Shown here: piece after piece, positions 1 to 7,578 of the stretch
Layout: each line of letters opens with the position of its first letter
How positions within the stretch are numbered: the stretch's first letter is position 1
NCBI RefSeq assembly: GCF_001904745.1
Contig: NZ_MRCD01000095.1
Location: 1 to 34,159, forward strand
Source of the DNA: Calothrix sp. HK-06
GTDB lineage: Bacteria > Cyanobacteriota > Cyanobacteriia > Cyanobacteriales > Nostocaceae
DNA length: 34,159 bases
Direction of reading: 5' to 3'
The notes under the pieces: generated by a model
The model's database searches: none
What the model saw: the letters and a program-made list of their open reading frames with translations, nothing else
Told to the model about the DNA's origin: nothing
Position numbers and translations under genes: made by a program

Positions 1-19
1 TATAGCGAAGTTTTTGTCA

Positions 20-34
20 AGAAGCCCGGTTTCT
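20..34. repeat. Short palindromic repeat of the AGAAACCxGGTTTCT type
   Basis: The 15 bases read AGAAGCCCGGTTTCT, an imperfect palindrome. A near-identical element lies at 7517-7533 (AAGAAACCTGGTTTCTT). Both are intergenic, so this looks like a dispersed cyanobacterial repeat family rather than a gene-specific site. Nothing else is evident in bases 1-83. Confidence 0.5.
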
Positions 35-83
35 AGGCCTGGTGCAAGATGTGAGTTAAGCTATCCATTAGTGAAAAAAAACT

Positions 84-749
84 ATGGGATTTATTAAACC
101 GAAAGTAAAAATTTGCTGTATTAGTAGTGTGGAGGAAGCCGCATTAGCTATACAATACGGCGCCTCGGCTATTGGTCTCGTTTCAGAAATGCCTTCTGGG
201 CCAGGTGTTATCTCATTGGAGTTGGCATCCAAGATAGCTGCGACTATACCACCCCACATTGCCTCATTCCTATTGACTAGTAAACAGAATGCTTTAGATA
301 TAATTGAACAGCAGCAATACGTTGGCGCCAACACATTACAAATAGTTGACCGTTTAACACACGGAACTTATCAAGACTTGCGTGAAGCATTGCTAGGTAT
401 TAACCTTGTACAGGTGATTCACGTAAATGATGAAGAATCTATTTCTGAAGCTTTGAGAGTGGCGCCAGATGTTGACGCTATTTTACTGGACTCTGGCAAC
501 CAAAACTTACCTATTAAGTTACTTGGTGGAACAGGACGCGCGCACGACTGGTCAATTAGTCGTCGTATAGTAGAACTAGTAAATAAACGCGTTTTTCTAG
601 CTGGTGGTTTGAACCCAGAAAACGTAAGTGGCGCCGTTGAACAAGTTAGACCACATGGACTAGATATTTGTAGCGGTGTGCGTACTGATAATAAGCTCGA
701 TGAACGTAAATTAGAAGCATTTTTTAAGCAAGTAAATAGTTTTAGGTAA
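84..749 (+). CDS. TrpF-like phosphoribosylanthranilate isomerase family protein
   Basis: The 221-residue protein has the single-domain (beta/alpha)8 barrel length of TrpF, which isomerises phosphoribosylanthranilate in tryptophan synthesis. It shows the strand-1 motif KIC (catalytic-type Cys11), LLDS with the expected general-acid Asp136, GGTGRAHDW at 148-156, and the phosphate-binding AGGLNPENV and SGVR segments near 173 and 197. The usual KICG is KICC here, and the following segment is ISS rather than IT(R/N), so it is a divergent member. No other trp gene is nearby. Cyanobacteria usually carry a canonical TrpF elsewhere, so this may be a paralogue with a shifted substrate. The ATG start has no strong ribosome binding site. 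Family is secure; the exact reaction is inferred. Confidence 0.85.
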   Translation: MGFIKPKVKICCISSVEEAALAIQYGASAIGLVSEMPSGPGVISLELASKIAATIPPHIASFLLTSKQNALDIIEQQQYVGANTLQIVDRLTHGTYQDLREALLGINLVQVIHVNDEESISEALRVAPDVDAILLDSGNQNLPIKLLGGTGRAHDWSISRRIVELVNKRVFLAGGLNPENVSGAVEQVRPHGLDICSGVRTDNKLDERKLEAFFKQVNSFR

Positions 750-908
750 TTCTTTTTACCACAGAGACCACGAGAGTTCACAGAGAGGTAGAAATAGGGA
801 GTTGTGTATTAACCATTCTTTCTTTGTGTACGAGTGTGCCCTTTGTGGTTCATTCCTTTTACCCTTGTCTACACCAGCCAGTTTGTATAAAACAAATTTT
901 ATTTATTT
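750..908. repeat. Convergent intergenic region with inverted-repeat material
   Basis: This 159-base spacer separates two convergent genes. It holds CCACAGAGACCACGAGAG-type sequence near 759-790 and a roughly complementary TTTGTG/CCCTTTGTGG stretch near 820-850. The same vocabulary appears in the tandem array at 7282-7326. It probably serves as a shared transcription end, but I see no clean terminator hairpin. Confidence 0.4.
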
Positions 909-1502
909 TCATGTATCGCACTTCAAAAATTTTAATTCCGTTAAAATATTTAATAAATTGGCTTCAGCTACAACTTTCTCTGTAGATGCAAAAAACTGTG
1001 TAGGTTCAAGCAAACCTTGATGGTCATAAACGCTTGCTTGTAAGCTCATTTCTAAACGGTCAATTTGGCGAACAAAGCGCGCTTCTGGTGAAGTACCTGC
1101 TTCACACTCTTCCCATAACGCCAAATATTTTGAGCTATTGGGCAATTTTGATAAAACTTGCTGTACAGATTGCCGTTCAAGATTTTGTTTAACTTGCGCT
1201 TCTACATTATCTAAAGGAGTTAAGTCACCTGCGTAAATTTCTCCAATATCATGTAATAATGACATACATATTACTTTGGATTTGTCCAATTCTGGAAAAT
1301 ATGCGTCTGCCAAAAATAGTGAGAGTAGGGTTACACAAAATGAATGTTCAGCAACACTCTCACAAAGATGAGGTGGAACACCACGTTGTAACCAACCTTG
1401 ACGATAAAGTTGTTTTAGATGATTAATCTCAAAATATGCTTCAATAATTGCTGACACTTCCTTATTCAGAAAGTTACGCGGGAGCGAGGCTTTAGTCTTC
1501 AT
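909..1502 (-). CDS. HD-domain phosphohydrolase (YfbR/HDDC2-like)
   Basis: The 197-residue protein is an HD-superfamily metal-dependent phosphohydrolase. The metal ligands are visible: His53 in SVAEHS, His84-Asp85 in LLHDIGE, and Asp148 in RQIDRL. The GDLTP segment after HDIGE is typical of the YfbR/HDDC2 group, whose characterised members dephosphorylate 5'-deoxynucleoside monophosphates. Length fits that family. Its ATG lies two bases beyond the stop of the upstream alpha/beta hydrolase, so the two genes form a tight operon and are probably translated together. The actual substrate is inferred from family only. Confidence 0.85.
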   Translation of the reverse strand: MKTKASLPRNFLNKEVSAIIEAYFEINHLKQLYRQGWLQRGVPPHLCESVAEHSFCVTLLSLFLADAYFPELDKSKVICMSLLHDIGEIYAGDLTPLDNVEAQVKQNLERQSVQQVLSKLPNSSKYLALWEECEAGTSPEARFVRQIDRLEMSLQASVYDHQGLLEPTQFFASTEKVVAEANLLNILTELKFLKCDT

Positions 1503-1504
1503 AA

Positions 1505-2350
1505 TTACAAGTTATAATTTGATAAAAACTCTAAAACTAGCTGATTAAATTTTTCTGGATGCTCTATTGGACTCCAATGTCCACACTCATCTATAATTTC
1601 TAAACGCGCGTTAGGTATGTTTTTAGCAGCATTCAAAGCATGACTAACAGGAACCATTGGGTCTTGCTTACCCCATATAATTAATGTAGGAGCAGTAATT
1701 GTGTTTAACTTTTCAACGATTGGCTGATAAAATTGTCCCAAAATATTAAAATTAGAACTACCAACATTAAGCATAGCTTGTGTTGCTCCGGGAAGCGTTG
1801 CCATTTGGTAAAATTCCTCTACTAGTTGCGGGGTAACTAACTTTGGGTTGTAAACAGCTTGTTTACATAACATTGTTAAACCAGATTTACTAGGCTTACT
1901 AAATAGCTTACCTAAAATTGGAATTGTTGGAAGCCGCAATAGTAAACTTACCTCTTTTCCTAACCCGGCACTACCAACAATTACAAGCTTATCTACCAAC
2001 TCTGGAAACTTTACTGAAACAGTAAGCGCTACACCTCCCCCAGCAGAGGCGCCAACCAAACTTGCTTTCTGGATATCTAGAGCTTGCATAAATTGGCGTG
2101 TAAAATTAGCCATGAAGCCGAAGGTATATTTGGCGCCTGGTTTATCAGTTAGTCCGGCGCCAACCATATCAAAAGCATAAACATGATGATGCTTGGCTAA
2201 CTCAAAAATATTATGTTTCCATAATTCAATATAACCACCACCGCCATGAAGCAAAATAACTATGCTTCCGGAGTTACCAAGTTGCCAATATCGAGTGTTA
2301 ACGCTACCAACTTTGATGTATTGATTTAAAGGCTGTTTGGTAAGACTCAT
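1505..2350 (-). CDS. Alpha/beta hydrolase
   Basis: I choose the ATG at 2350, giving 281 residues; a longer reading would need a TTG at 2362. The protein is a classical alpha/beta hydrolase: oxyanion segment LLHGGGG near 33-39, nucleophile elbow GASAGG with Ser102, acid Asp230 in WGKQDPMVP, and catalytic His258 in CGHWSPIEHPE. The cap region (about 135-190) is rich in Leu and Pro. The nucleophile motif has Ala after Ser, as in the C-C bond hydrolase and related branches, but the substrate cannot be read from sequence. It heads a two-gene operon with the HD phosphohydrolase two bases downstream. No signal peptide is seen, so it is cytoplasmic. Confidence 0.85.
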   Translation of the reverse strand: MSLTKQPLNQYIKVGSVNTRYWQLGNSGSIVILLHGGGGYIELWKHNIFELAKHHHVYAFDMVGAGLTDKPGAKYTFGFMANFTRQFMQALDIQKASLVGASAGGGVALTVSVKFPELVDKLVIVGSAGLGKEVSLLLRLPTIPILGKLFSKPSKSGLTMLCKQAVYNPKLVTPQLVEEFYQMATLPGATQAMLNVGSSNFNILGQFYQPIVEKLNTITAPTLIIWGKQDPMVPVSHALNAAKNIPNARLEIIDECGHWSPIEHPEKFNQLVLEFLSNYNL

Positions 2351-2436
2351 TTCACAAACCAATATTTATATATACAAAAACTTTTTAGTTTATTGTATAC
2401 TGCATGTGTGCCAATCCAAAACCATGAAATGCCTTT

Positions 2437-2634
2437 TTAACCTCTACAGTGCCCTGTCTCAACTTCAGCTATCGCTTCTGTAGCTAAAGCTTCTAATTTT
2501 CTATCTGCCACATCTTTTTCCAATTGCTCATCCCATCGTTGGTAGTCTAATTCAGCAAACCATTTCATAAGTTTTTCAAGTTCATCAGGCGAAAGTTGAA
2601 ATATTGCTGACTTGATTTGCTCAAGTTTCATCAT
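2437..2634 (-). CDS. Small antitoxin-like protein, apparently orphan
   Basis: The 65-residue acidic, helical protein contains the pattern LSPDELEKLMKWFAEL...W(D/E)xQ, followed by a DRKLEALATEAIAE segment. This resembles the short antitoxins that precede RelE/ParE-type toxins in cyanobacteria. In those pairs the toxin gene normally follows within a few bases. Here only 86 bases separate the stop from the next gene start (alpha/beta hydrolase, 2350), and no toxin-like frame is present. It is therefore either a solitary antitoxin or a remnant of a pair. The start is ATGATG; either codon could be used. The toxin-antitoxin assignment is inferred from pattern. Confidence 0.6.
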   Translation of the reverse strand: MMKLEQIKSAIFQLSPDELEKLMKWFAELDYQRWDEQLEKDVADRKLEALATEAIAEVETGHCRG

Positions 2635-2716
2635 AAGAAGTTATGTGAACTGTAACTCATAGCAAGTTAATTGTACCTTGACAAACGGCAGCATTACGGT
2701 TTGTTCATGCCTATTA

Positions 2717-3337
2717 CTACCAAGTCGCTACCAATCTTTCAATTTCAGCTTGCGCTTCGTTGATTCCCTGCTTTTGCCTATCATCCCCTAAATCTAAACC
2801 ATTTGCGTGAATAAATTGAATATCTTTCACACCTATAAACTCGAAAGCGCGACGTAGAGCAGGTTCCTGACAATCCCATCCAAAGTAGGGTGAACCTGCA
2901 CCATACTCTACACCGCGCGCTGTAATAAACAAAACTTTTCTTCCTCCTGCTAATCCTTCAAATTGACCATCTTTAATTGCGAATGTACGACCGATACGCA
3001 CTATATAATCAATGTAGGCTTTAAAGTTGGAAGGAATGCTGAAGTTGTACATTGGGACACTAAAAACGCAGCGTTCTGCAGCTAGAAATTCATCCACCAG
3101 TTCATCAGAGAATTTTAGAGTATCTGCCAGTTCGGTCGTTAGTGCGGATGGTGGAGTAAAATCAGCAGCTATCCACTCTTCAGTTACGTGAGGAACAGGA
3201 GATTCTCTTAAATCACGATAAGTAATTATATCATCAGGATGAAGCGCTTTCCATGTAGTAATAAACTCTTGGGCAAGTCTTCGAGAACGGGAACGCTCAC
3301 CGCGCGGGCTAGAATTGATATGTAAAATGTTTGCCAT
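2717..3337 (-). CDS. azoR: FMN-dependent NADH azoreductase (AzoR family)
   Basis: The 206-residue flavodoxin-fold protein starts with NILHINSSPRGERSRSRRL, the FMN phosphate-binding loop of AzoR-type NADH:quinone/azo reductases. It also carries VFSVPMYNFSIPSNFKAYIDYIVRIGRTF near 93-120, the second flavin contact and dimer region, and ARGVEYG followed by a YFGW segment typical of the family. Length matches AzoR. These cytoplasmic enzymes reduce quinones and azo dyes by two-electron transfer and help against thiol and electrophile stress. The gene is divergent from a glyoxalase-fold gene across a 389-base spacer. No strong Shine-Dalgarno precedes the ATG. Confidence 0.92.
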   Translation of the reverse strand: MANILHINSSPRGERSRSRRLAQEFITTWKALHPDDIITYRDLRESPVPHVTEEWIAADFTPPSALTTELADTLKFSDELVDEFLAAERCVFSVPMYNFSIPSNFKAYIDYIVRIGRTFAIKDGQFEGLAGGRKVLFITARGVEYGAGSPYFGWDCQEPALRRAFEFIGVKDIQFIHANGLDLGDDRQKQGINEAQAEIERLVATW

Positions 3338-3726
3338 AATTTTTGCTATTAGTTACTTCTACGAGAGTAAGAGAGATGCTTTCTAAAGTAAAGTAGCTAC
3401 CGTTTGGTAACTAACTGTCAAAAACGAAACTATTGGTCTATTCAATTAAATTTGGAGTTTTGGATAAACGAACCGCGAAGGACGCAAAGGACGCTAAGAA
3501 AGAACTAAGAAAAGAGAACATCCTAAAACTTTTCACATAAACTACTATTAGTGATTTTTAGTTGACTTACGTTATATAAGTTAAAGACAGCAAGTCTGGA
3601 TAATCTCTCTGAAACTTGCGACATTATCAAAATCTTGCTGTTTGATGCGAGGCGCCTTTTACTTGACTAAGAGCAAACAATAGTACTATATTGACCTTGT
3701 TAGTTTCCTGTTGGAGAGCAAAAGCA
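3338..3726. other. Divergent intergenic spacer with cyanobacterial short-repeat sequence
   Basis: This 389-base spacer lies between the azoreductase and the VOC gene. At 3471-3502 it holds AACCGCGAAGGACGCAAAGG followed by ACGCTAAGAAAG, a degenerate relative of the AAGGACGC/AAGGACAC repeats seen elsewhere in this window. One GGCGCC occurs at 3651. Promoters for both genes must lie here, but I cannot single out confident -35/-10 pairs. Confidence 0.45.
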
Positions 3727-4113
3727 ATGAAACTTTCGTATACAATTCTCTATGTCAAAGATGTACCTTCTTCAGTCGCGTTTTATGAAAAAGCGTTTGG
3801 CTTAAAACAAAGGTTTATCCATGAAAGTGGACAATATGCGGAAATGGAAACAGGTGAAACAAAGCTTGCATTTGCCTCAACTGAACTAGCATCATCGAAT
3901 CTTCCACAAGGATTCCAAGAAAACAGTCTATCCAATTTGCCTGCTGGAATTGAAATTGGCTTTGTTGATGAAGATGTACCCACAGCATTTACAAATGCAG
4001 TAAACGCAGGAGCAGTAGCAGTAGTAGAACCCAAAGTAAAACCGTGGGGACAAACCGTTGCATACGTGCGTGATATAGATGGAATATTAATTGAAATCGC
4101 CAGCCCAATGTAA
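3727..4113 (+). CDS. VOC/glyoxalase-fold protein
   Basis: The 128-residue protein is a single vicinal-oxygen-chelate domain with two beta-alpha-beta-beta-beta modules. It opens with LSYTILYVKDVPSSVAFYEKAFG and closes with VAYVRDIDGILIEIASP, the characteristic first and last segments. I prefer the ATG at 3727 because GGAG at 3713-3716 sits 10 bases upstream; a TTG-initiated extension from 3691 would encode an atypical leader. The family includes glyoxalases, dioxygenases and bleomycin- or fosfomycin-resistance proteins. The sequence does not decide among them, and it may be a simple binding protein. It stands alone on the plus strand, divergent from azoR. Confidence 0.85.
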   Translation: MKLSYTILYVKDVPSSVAFYEKAFGLKQRFIHESGQYAEMETGETKLAFASTELASSNLPQGFQENSLSNLPAGIEIGFVDEDVPTAFTNAVNAGAVAVVEPKVKPWGQTVAYVRDIDGILIEIASPM

Positions 4114-4121
4114 TATGTAAC

Positions 4122-4184
4122 GTAGGGGCAGGTTAACCAACCAAACATCACTGAAAACCAACAAGTCTGTAAACCTGCCCCTAC
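4122..4184. repeat. Inverted repeat with GTAGGGGCAGGTT arms
   Basis: GTAGGGGCAGGTT at 4122-4134 is matched exactly by AACCTGCCCCTAC at 4172-4184, giving 13-bp arms around a 37-base loop. It begins nine bases after the VOC stop codon. Such elements are common dispersed palindromes in Nostocales; here it could also act as a transcription end. Confidence 0.75.
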
Positions 4185-4271
4185 ACCATCCGCAATGAAA
4201 TTACAAATTATATACACGCGACAAAATTTCGGAATAACAACAAGTAGTTTTAAACAGGTAGAAGCATTCGT

Positions 4272-5039
4272 ATGACCCTAACAACATATGGAACCCTGTG
4301 TACAGAAGTTTATAACATCACCAAGCCAATTGGTGGAGAGTATCCTGACATAAATTACTACATTAAACACCTTTCTAAGATTGGTGGAAAAATGCTTGAG
4401 GTGATGGTAGGTACAGGGCGCCTACTTATACCACTGTTAGAAGCTGGTTTACAAGTTGAAGGTGTTGATGTTTCACCTGATATGCTTGCTTCTTGCCGCT
4501 CGCATTGTGCAGTTAGAGGTTTATCTCCTGTTCTTTATCAAACTGGTGTAGAGGATTTAGATTTGCCTGGTAAATATAATGCCATAGTAGTCAGCTTTGG
4601 CTCGTTCATGTTGTTAGAAAAACGGTCTGCTGCTATCGCTGCACTGCAAGCTTTTGCAAGACACCTTGAACCACAGGGCCGTATATTTATTGATTTAGAA
4701 CTTCCTGTAGAAGATTTCAAGACTGAAAATATTATCAAGCAATCTTTGCCGATAGAGTGTGCTGATGGCTCAATAATTTTAATGCAAACTTCTTGTAAAA
4801 TTTCATTTCTCTCGCAACTAAATCTGACTCTTATTCGTTACGAAAAATGGAAAGAAGGTAAACTAATAGCTACAGAACTTCAACGTTTACCGCTTCATTG
4901 GTTTGGAAGAGATGAATTTATATTATGCTTAGAGCAAAATGGTTATAAAGATATCACTTTGTGTGCCAACTATATAGATGATTTGCAGCCTAGTTCGCAT
5001 ACAGATACTATGTGTTTTTCTGCCACCATATGCGATTGA
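4272..5039 (+). CDS. Class I SAM-dependent methyltransferase
   Basis: The 255-residue protein has the Rossmann-type methyltransferase core. Motif I is LEVMVGTGRLLIPLLEAG (about 42-59), followed by GVDVSPDML with the ribose-binding acid Asp66, then AIVVSFGSFMLL near 103-114 as motif IV. The usual GxGxG reads MVGTGR, so the first Gly is replaced by Met. The C-terminal half (about 150-250) is a beta-rich extension typical of small-molecule methyltransferases. It has its own upstream region and no operon partner. The next gene, leuA, has a separate promoter. The substrate is unknown. Confidence 0.85.
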   Translation: MTLTTYGTLCTEVYNITKPIGGEYPDINYYIKHLSKIGGKMLEVMVGTGRLLIPLLEAGLQVEGVDVSPDMLASCRSHCAVRGLSPVLYQTGVEDLDLPGKYNAIVVSFGSFMLLEKRSAAIAALQAFARHLEPQGRIFIDLELPVEDFKTENIIKQSLPIECADGSIILMQTSCKISFLSQLNLTLIRYEKWKEGKLIATELQRLPLHWFGRDEFILCLEQNGYKDITLCANYIDDLQPSSHTDTMCFSATICD

Positions 5040-5084
5040 CAGTTATCTATATTGAGATTGAGGGCCAAAAATTAAATTAGCCAT

Positions 5085-5149
5085 CTTGTGGGATGGGTGT
5101 CCTAAGCGAGTCCAAAACTCATGGCGGGCAAGGATGCCCACCCCACAAG
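5085..5149. repeat. Inverted repeat with CTTGTGGGxTGGG arms
   Basis: CTTGTGGGATGGGTGTCC (5085-5102) pairs with GGATGCCCACCCCACAAG (5132-5149), with 16 of 18 positions complementary and a 29-base loop. This palindrome type is widespread between genes in filamentous cyanobacteria and may be a non-autonomous mobile element. It ends 32 bases before the leuA promoter. Confidence 0.75.
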
Positions 5150-5180
5150 AATGTTTGTGACGGAGAGTTGAAAATTAAGC

Positions 5181-5209
5181 TTGACATGTTTACTTATATA
5201 GGGTAATAC
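5181..5209 (+). promoter_or_regulatory. Consensus sigma-70 promoter for leuA leader
   Basis: TTGACA at 5181-5186 is followed after exactly 17 bases by TAATAC at 5204-5209. This is the best promoter-like match I found in the window. Transcription would begin near 5216 and give a leader of about 330 bases before leuA. Confidence 0.75.
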
Positions 5210-5315
5210 TAGGAATAAGTAGTAAATTCACTTTGATTGTTATGTTTACCAAGCAGCTATCTCTACAAGTAACTTCTAGCCTTCTATCAGGGCTAGGGCT
5301 ACTAATATGCCTTGG

Positions 5316-5337
5316 TTAAGTGTTTACTTAAGTTTTT
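5316..5337 (+). promoter_or_regulatory. AT-rich hairpin followed by a T run in the leuA leader
   Basis: TTAAGT (5316-5321) and ACTTAA (5326-5331) form a perfect 6-bp stem with a GTTT loop, followed by G and five T residues. It is weak in GC content, so a terminator or pause role is only possible. It lies upstream of the leader ORF. Confidence 0.35.
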
Positions 5338-5390
5338 GCAGATCTAAATATTTGCCCTTTTAACTAACGCTTTTGACGTTGGAGTTATTT

Positions 5391-5552
5391 ATGCAATTAA
5401 ATCTATCGCTTGAGGTTTTGCTGCGACTAATTACGGGTTGCCAGGTTTGGTCTTGGTGGCAATCTGGCAGCCCTAATTTTATACAACTCGCCACAATACC
5501 TTTTCATTACAGAATTTATCGACATTATTCACGAAGGAATTCACGATGTTAA
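5391..5552 (+). CDS. Leucine-rich leader peptide ORF upstream of leuA
   Basis: The 53-codon ORF starts with ATG six bases after GGAG (5381-5384). Its first residues are [13 protein letters not shown], giving six leucines in the first 13 codons with five different Leu codons (TTA, CTA, CTT, TTG, CTG, then CTA again). Its TAA stop (5550-5552) overlaps the leuA ATG at 5546. It sits in the transcript predicted from the promoter at 5181. The composition and position suggest a sensor of leucyl-tRNA charging, in the manner of leu leader peptides. Unlike classical leaders it does not stop before the downstream hairpin, so translational coupling to leuA is an alternative. It may also be a chance ORF. 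Confidence 0.55.
   Translation: MQLNLSLEVLLRLITGCQVWSWWQSGSPNFIQLATIPFHYRIYRHYSRRNSRC
5435..5482 (+). terminator. GC-rich hairpin, candidate leuA attenuator
   Basis: GGGTTGCCAG (5435-5444) pairs with CTGGCAGCCC (5464-5473) over 10 bp, with one G-U wobble and a 19-base loop. The right arm is followed by TAATTTTAT, a modest U-rich tail. TTGCCA (5438-5443) can instead pair with TGGCAA (5457-5462), a mutually exclusive smaller stem. The left arm starts five bases after the last of the clustered Leu codons (5427-5429), so a stalled ribosome would cover it. The attenuator role is inferred from this geometry. Confidence 0.5.
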
Positions 5553-7264
5553 CTAATCCTGCTTCTAAATATCGTCCGTTTGCTCGTGTTAATTTACCTG
5601 ACCGTGCGTGGGTTAATCGAACAATTACCCAGAGTCCCATTTGGTTGAGTACCGACTTACGCGATGGCAACCAAGCTTTGATTGAACCAATGGATATTAC
5701 GCGCAAGTTGCGTTTGTTCAATCTGTTGATACGTATAGGTTTTAAAGAAATTGAAGTTGGGTTTCCTTCTGCTTCACAGACTGAGTTTGATTTTATTCGC
5801 CATTTGATTGAACAGCAGTTAATTCCTGACGATGTAGCCATTCAGGTATTAACTCCCGCACGTGAGGAATTGATACGTCGCACTTTTGAATCATTACGTG
5901 GCGCCAAAAAAGCAATCGTACATTTATATAATGCGACATCACCAGTATTTCGGCGTACTGTTTTTAATTTAGACCGTGCAGGAACTATTAATTTGGCAAC
6001 TTCGGCAGCAAGGTTATTTAACGAGCTTGCCGCAAAGCAACCAGAAACTAACTGGCAGTTTCAATATTCACCAGAGACGTTTACAGCTACCGAACTCGAT
6101 TTTGCTGTTAATATATGCGATGCTGTTTTGGATGTATGGCAACCAACTCCGCAGCATAAAGCGATTATTAATTTACCTGCGACGGTAGAAGTATCAACAC
6201 CAAATGTATTTGCCGACCAAGTGGAGTGGATGCACCGTCATTTGAGGGGCCGCGATAGTGTGATATTGTGTGTTCATACTCATAACGACAGAGGTTGTGG
6301 TATCGCTGCCGCTGAAATGGCACTTTTGGCAGGCGCCGAAAGGGTAGAAGGATGTTTATTTGGTAATGGTGAACGTACAGGTAATGTAGATTTGGTGACC
6401 TTGGCATTGAATCTCTATACTCAGGGTATTCATCCAGGTTTGGATTTTTCTAATATTAACGAAGTCGCGCATGTTGCTGCTGAATGCACGCAACTGCCAA
6501 TACATCCACGTCATCCTTATGTTGGTGATTTGGTATTTACTGCGTTTTCAGGGTCGCATCAAGATGCAATTAGAAAAGGGTTTGCAGTGCAGGCGCCTGG
6601 TACAATTTGGGAAGTACCTTATTTACCGCTTGATCCTGCTGATGTTGGTCGCACATATGAGTCGGTAGTTCGAGTCAATAGTCAATCAGGAAAAGGTGGA
6701 ATTACATTTTTACTCGAACGTGATTTTGGTATAACGTTACCTAGAAGGTTGCAAATCGAATTTAGTCGTGTTGTGCAGCAAGTCATGGATAGTAGTGGAA
6801 AGGAATTGTCTCCGCAGGATTTATGGCAGTTGTTTGAACAAGAGTATTTGCATGGTGAGACAGTATTAAGATATGTGTCGCATCAAGTTTATACTGCTGA
6901 TGATAGTACACAAATGCTTTCTGCGAAGTTGCAGGTTGATGGGGAAGTTATTGAGATTTGCGGTAAAGGTAATGGACCCATTGATGCTTTTGTCAATGCG
7001 TTGGGTAATGAGGTGCAGATTCTCCACTACGAAGAACATTCACGTAATTTGGGCAGTAATGCTGATGCTGTAGCTTATGTGGAAATGAGTAGTGATTTTA
7101 TAAACGGGAGTTTATATGGTGTGGGGATAAACTCAAATATAGTCACTGCTTCGATACTGGCTATTACTAGTGGTGTGAACCGTGTTTGGGGGTCTGTTGA
7201 TGCTAAAGTGCGAGTTGAGCAGTTGATGAAGTTCAAAGATTATGCTTCTACTGTGAGGGGTTAA
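5546..7264 (+). CDS. leuA: 2-isopropylmalate synthase, type 2 LeuA
   Basis: The 572-residue enzyme condenses acetyl-CoA with 2-oxoisovalerate, the first committed step of leucine synthesis. The start is preceded by AAGGA eight bases upstream. The TIM-barrel half shows [15 protein letters not shown] (Arg39, Asp40), [20 protein letters not shown], metal-binding [10 protein letters not shown] (His244, His246) and GNGERTGN (273-280). The C-terminal half (about 440-570) has the [11 protein letters not shown] and YEEHSR segments of the LeuA regulatory domain, which binds leucine in relatives. Length and the KYRPF...LPDRAW N-terminus identify the type-2 branch known from actinobacteria and proteobacteria, whereas cyanobacteria more often carry the shorter type-1 form. 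A homologous condensation in specialised amino-acid synthesis cannot be excluded. Confidence 0.92.
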   Translation: MLTNPASKYRPFARVNLPDRAWVNRTITQSPIWLSTDLRDGNQALIEPMDITRKLRLFNLLIRIGFKEIEVGFPSASQTEFDFIRHLIEQQLIPDDVAIQVLTPAREELIRRTFESLRGAKKAIVHLYNATSPVFRRTVFNLDRAGTINLATSAARLFNELAAKQPETNWQFQYSPETFTATELDFAVNICDAVLDVWQPTPQHKAIINLPATVEVSTPNVFADQVEWMHRHLRGRDSVILCVHTHNDRGCGIAAAEMALLAGAERVEGCLFGNGERTGNVDLVTLALNLYTQGIHPGLDFSNINEVAHVAAECTQLPIHPRHPYVGDLVFTAFSGSHQDAIRKGFAVQAPGTIWEVPYLPLDPADVGRTYESVVRVNSQSGKGGITFLLERDFGITLPRRLQIEFSRVVQQVMDSSGKELSPQDLWQLFEQEYLHGETVLRYVSHQVYTADDSTQMLSAKLQVDGEVIEICGKGNGPIDAFVNALGNEVQILHYEEHSRNLGSNADAVAYVEMSSDFINGSLYGVGINSNIVTASILAITSGVNRVWGSVDAKVRVEQLMKFKDYASTVRG

Positions 7265-7281
7265 TTTATTTTCCACAGAGA

Positions 7282-7326
7282 CACAAAGGACACAAAGGAC
7301 ACAAAGGACACAAAGGACACAAAGGA
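7282..7326. repeat. Tandem array of five CACAAAGGA units
   Basis: Five perfect 9-base units occupy 7282-7326. CACAAAGGAAGAGAG (7318-7332) is then answered by CTCTTCTCTTTGTG (7339-7352) around a T6 loop, so the last unit also forms a hairpin that could end the leuA transcript. Related degenerate copies lie near 3471, 759 and 29531. Confidence 0.9.
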
Positions 7327-7516
7327 AGAGAGTTTTTTCTCTTCTCTTTGTGTTCTTTGCGCTATGCAGCGGTTTGTCCCTTCTTATAATGTGATGTTGG
7401 AGATGGCGCCACAAATTTATCTTTTCTTTATATAAATCGACAAAGATTATTGCATAAAAGCTGAATTACAAACTTATAGCTCAGTAGTCATGCTTGAGTT
7501 GACATAACACTGCTCA

Positions 7517-7533
7517 AAGAAACCTGGTTTCTT
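7517..7533. repeat. Palindromic repeat AAGAAACCTGGTTTCTT
   Basis: This 17-base near-perfect palindrome sits about 45 bases before the next gene and matches the element at 20-34. The remainder of 7265-7578 holds the tandem array and one GGCGCC (7405), with no other gene seen. Confidence 0.55.
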
Positions 7534-7578
7534 GTAGCTTGACTTGTAAATTTACTTTTGCTTTTAGGATTAATCAAG

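Noticed and set aside
802-1020. 72-codon plus-strand ORF overlapping the HD gene end
   Set aside because: It lies mainly antisense to the HD phosphohydrolase and in repeat-like spacer, without a ribosome site or recognisable protein pattern.
7282-7326. Possible CRISPR array
   Set aside because: Units are contiguous 9-mers with no spacers and no cas genes nearby; it is a short tandem repeat.
7133-7414. 93-codon minus-strand ORF with repeated LCV motifs
   Set aside because: The repeated residues arise from translating the CACAAAGGA array antisense; not a gene.
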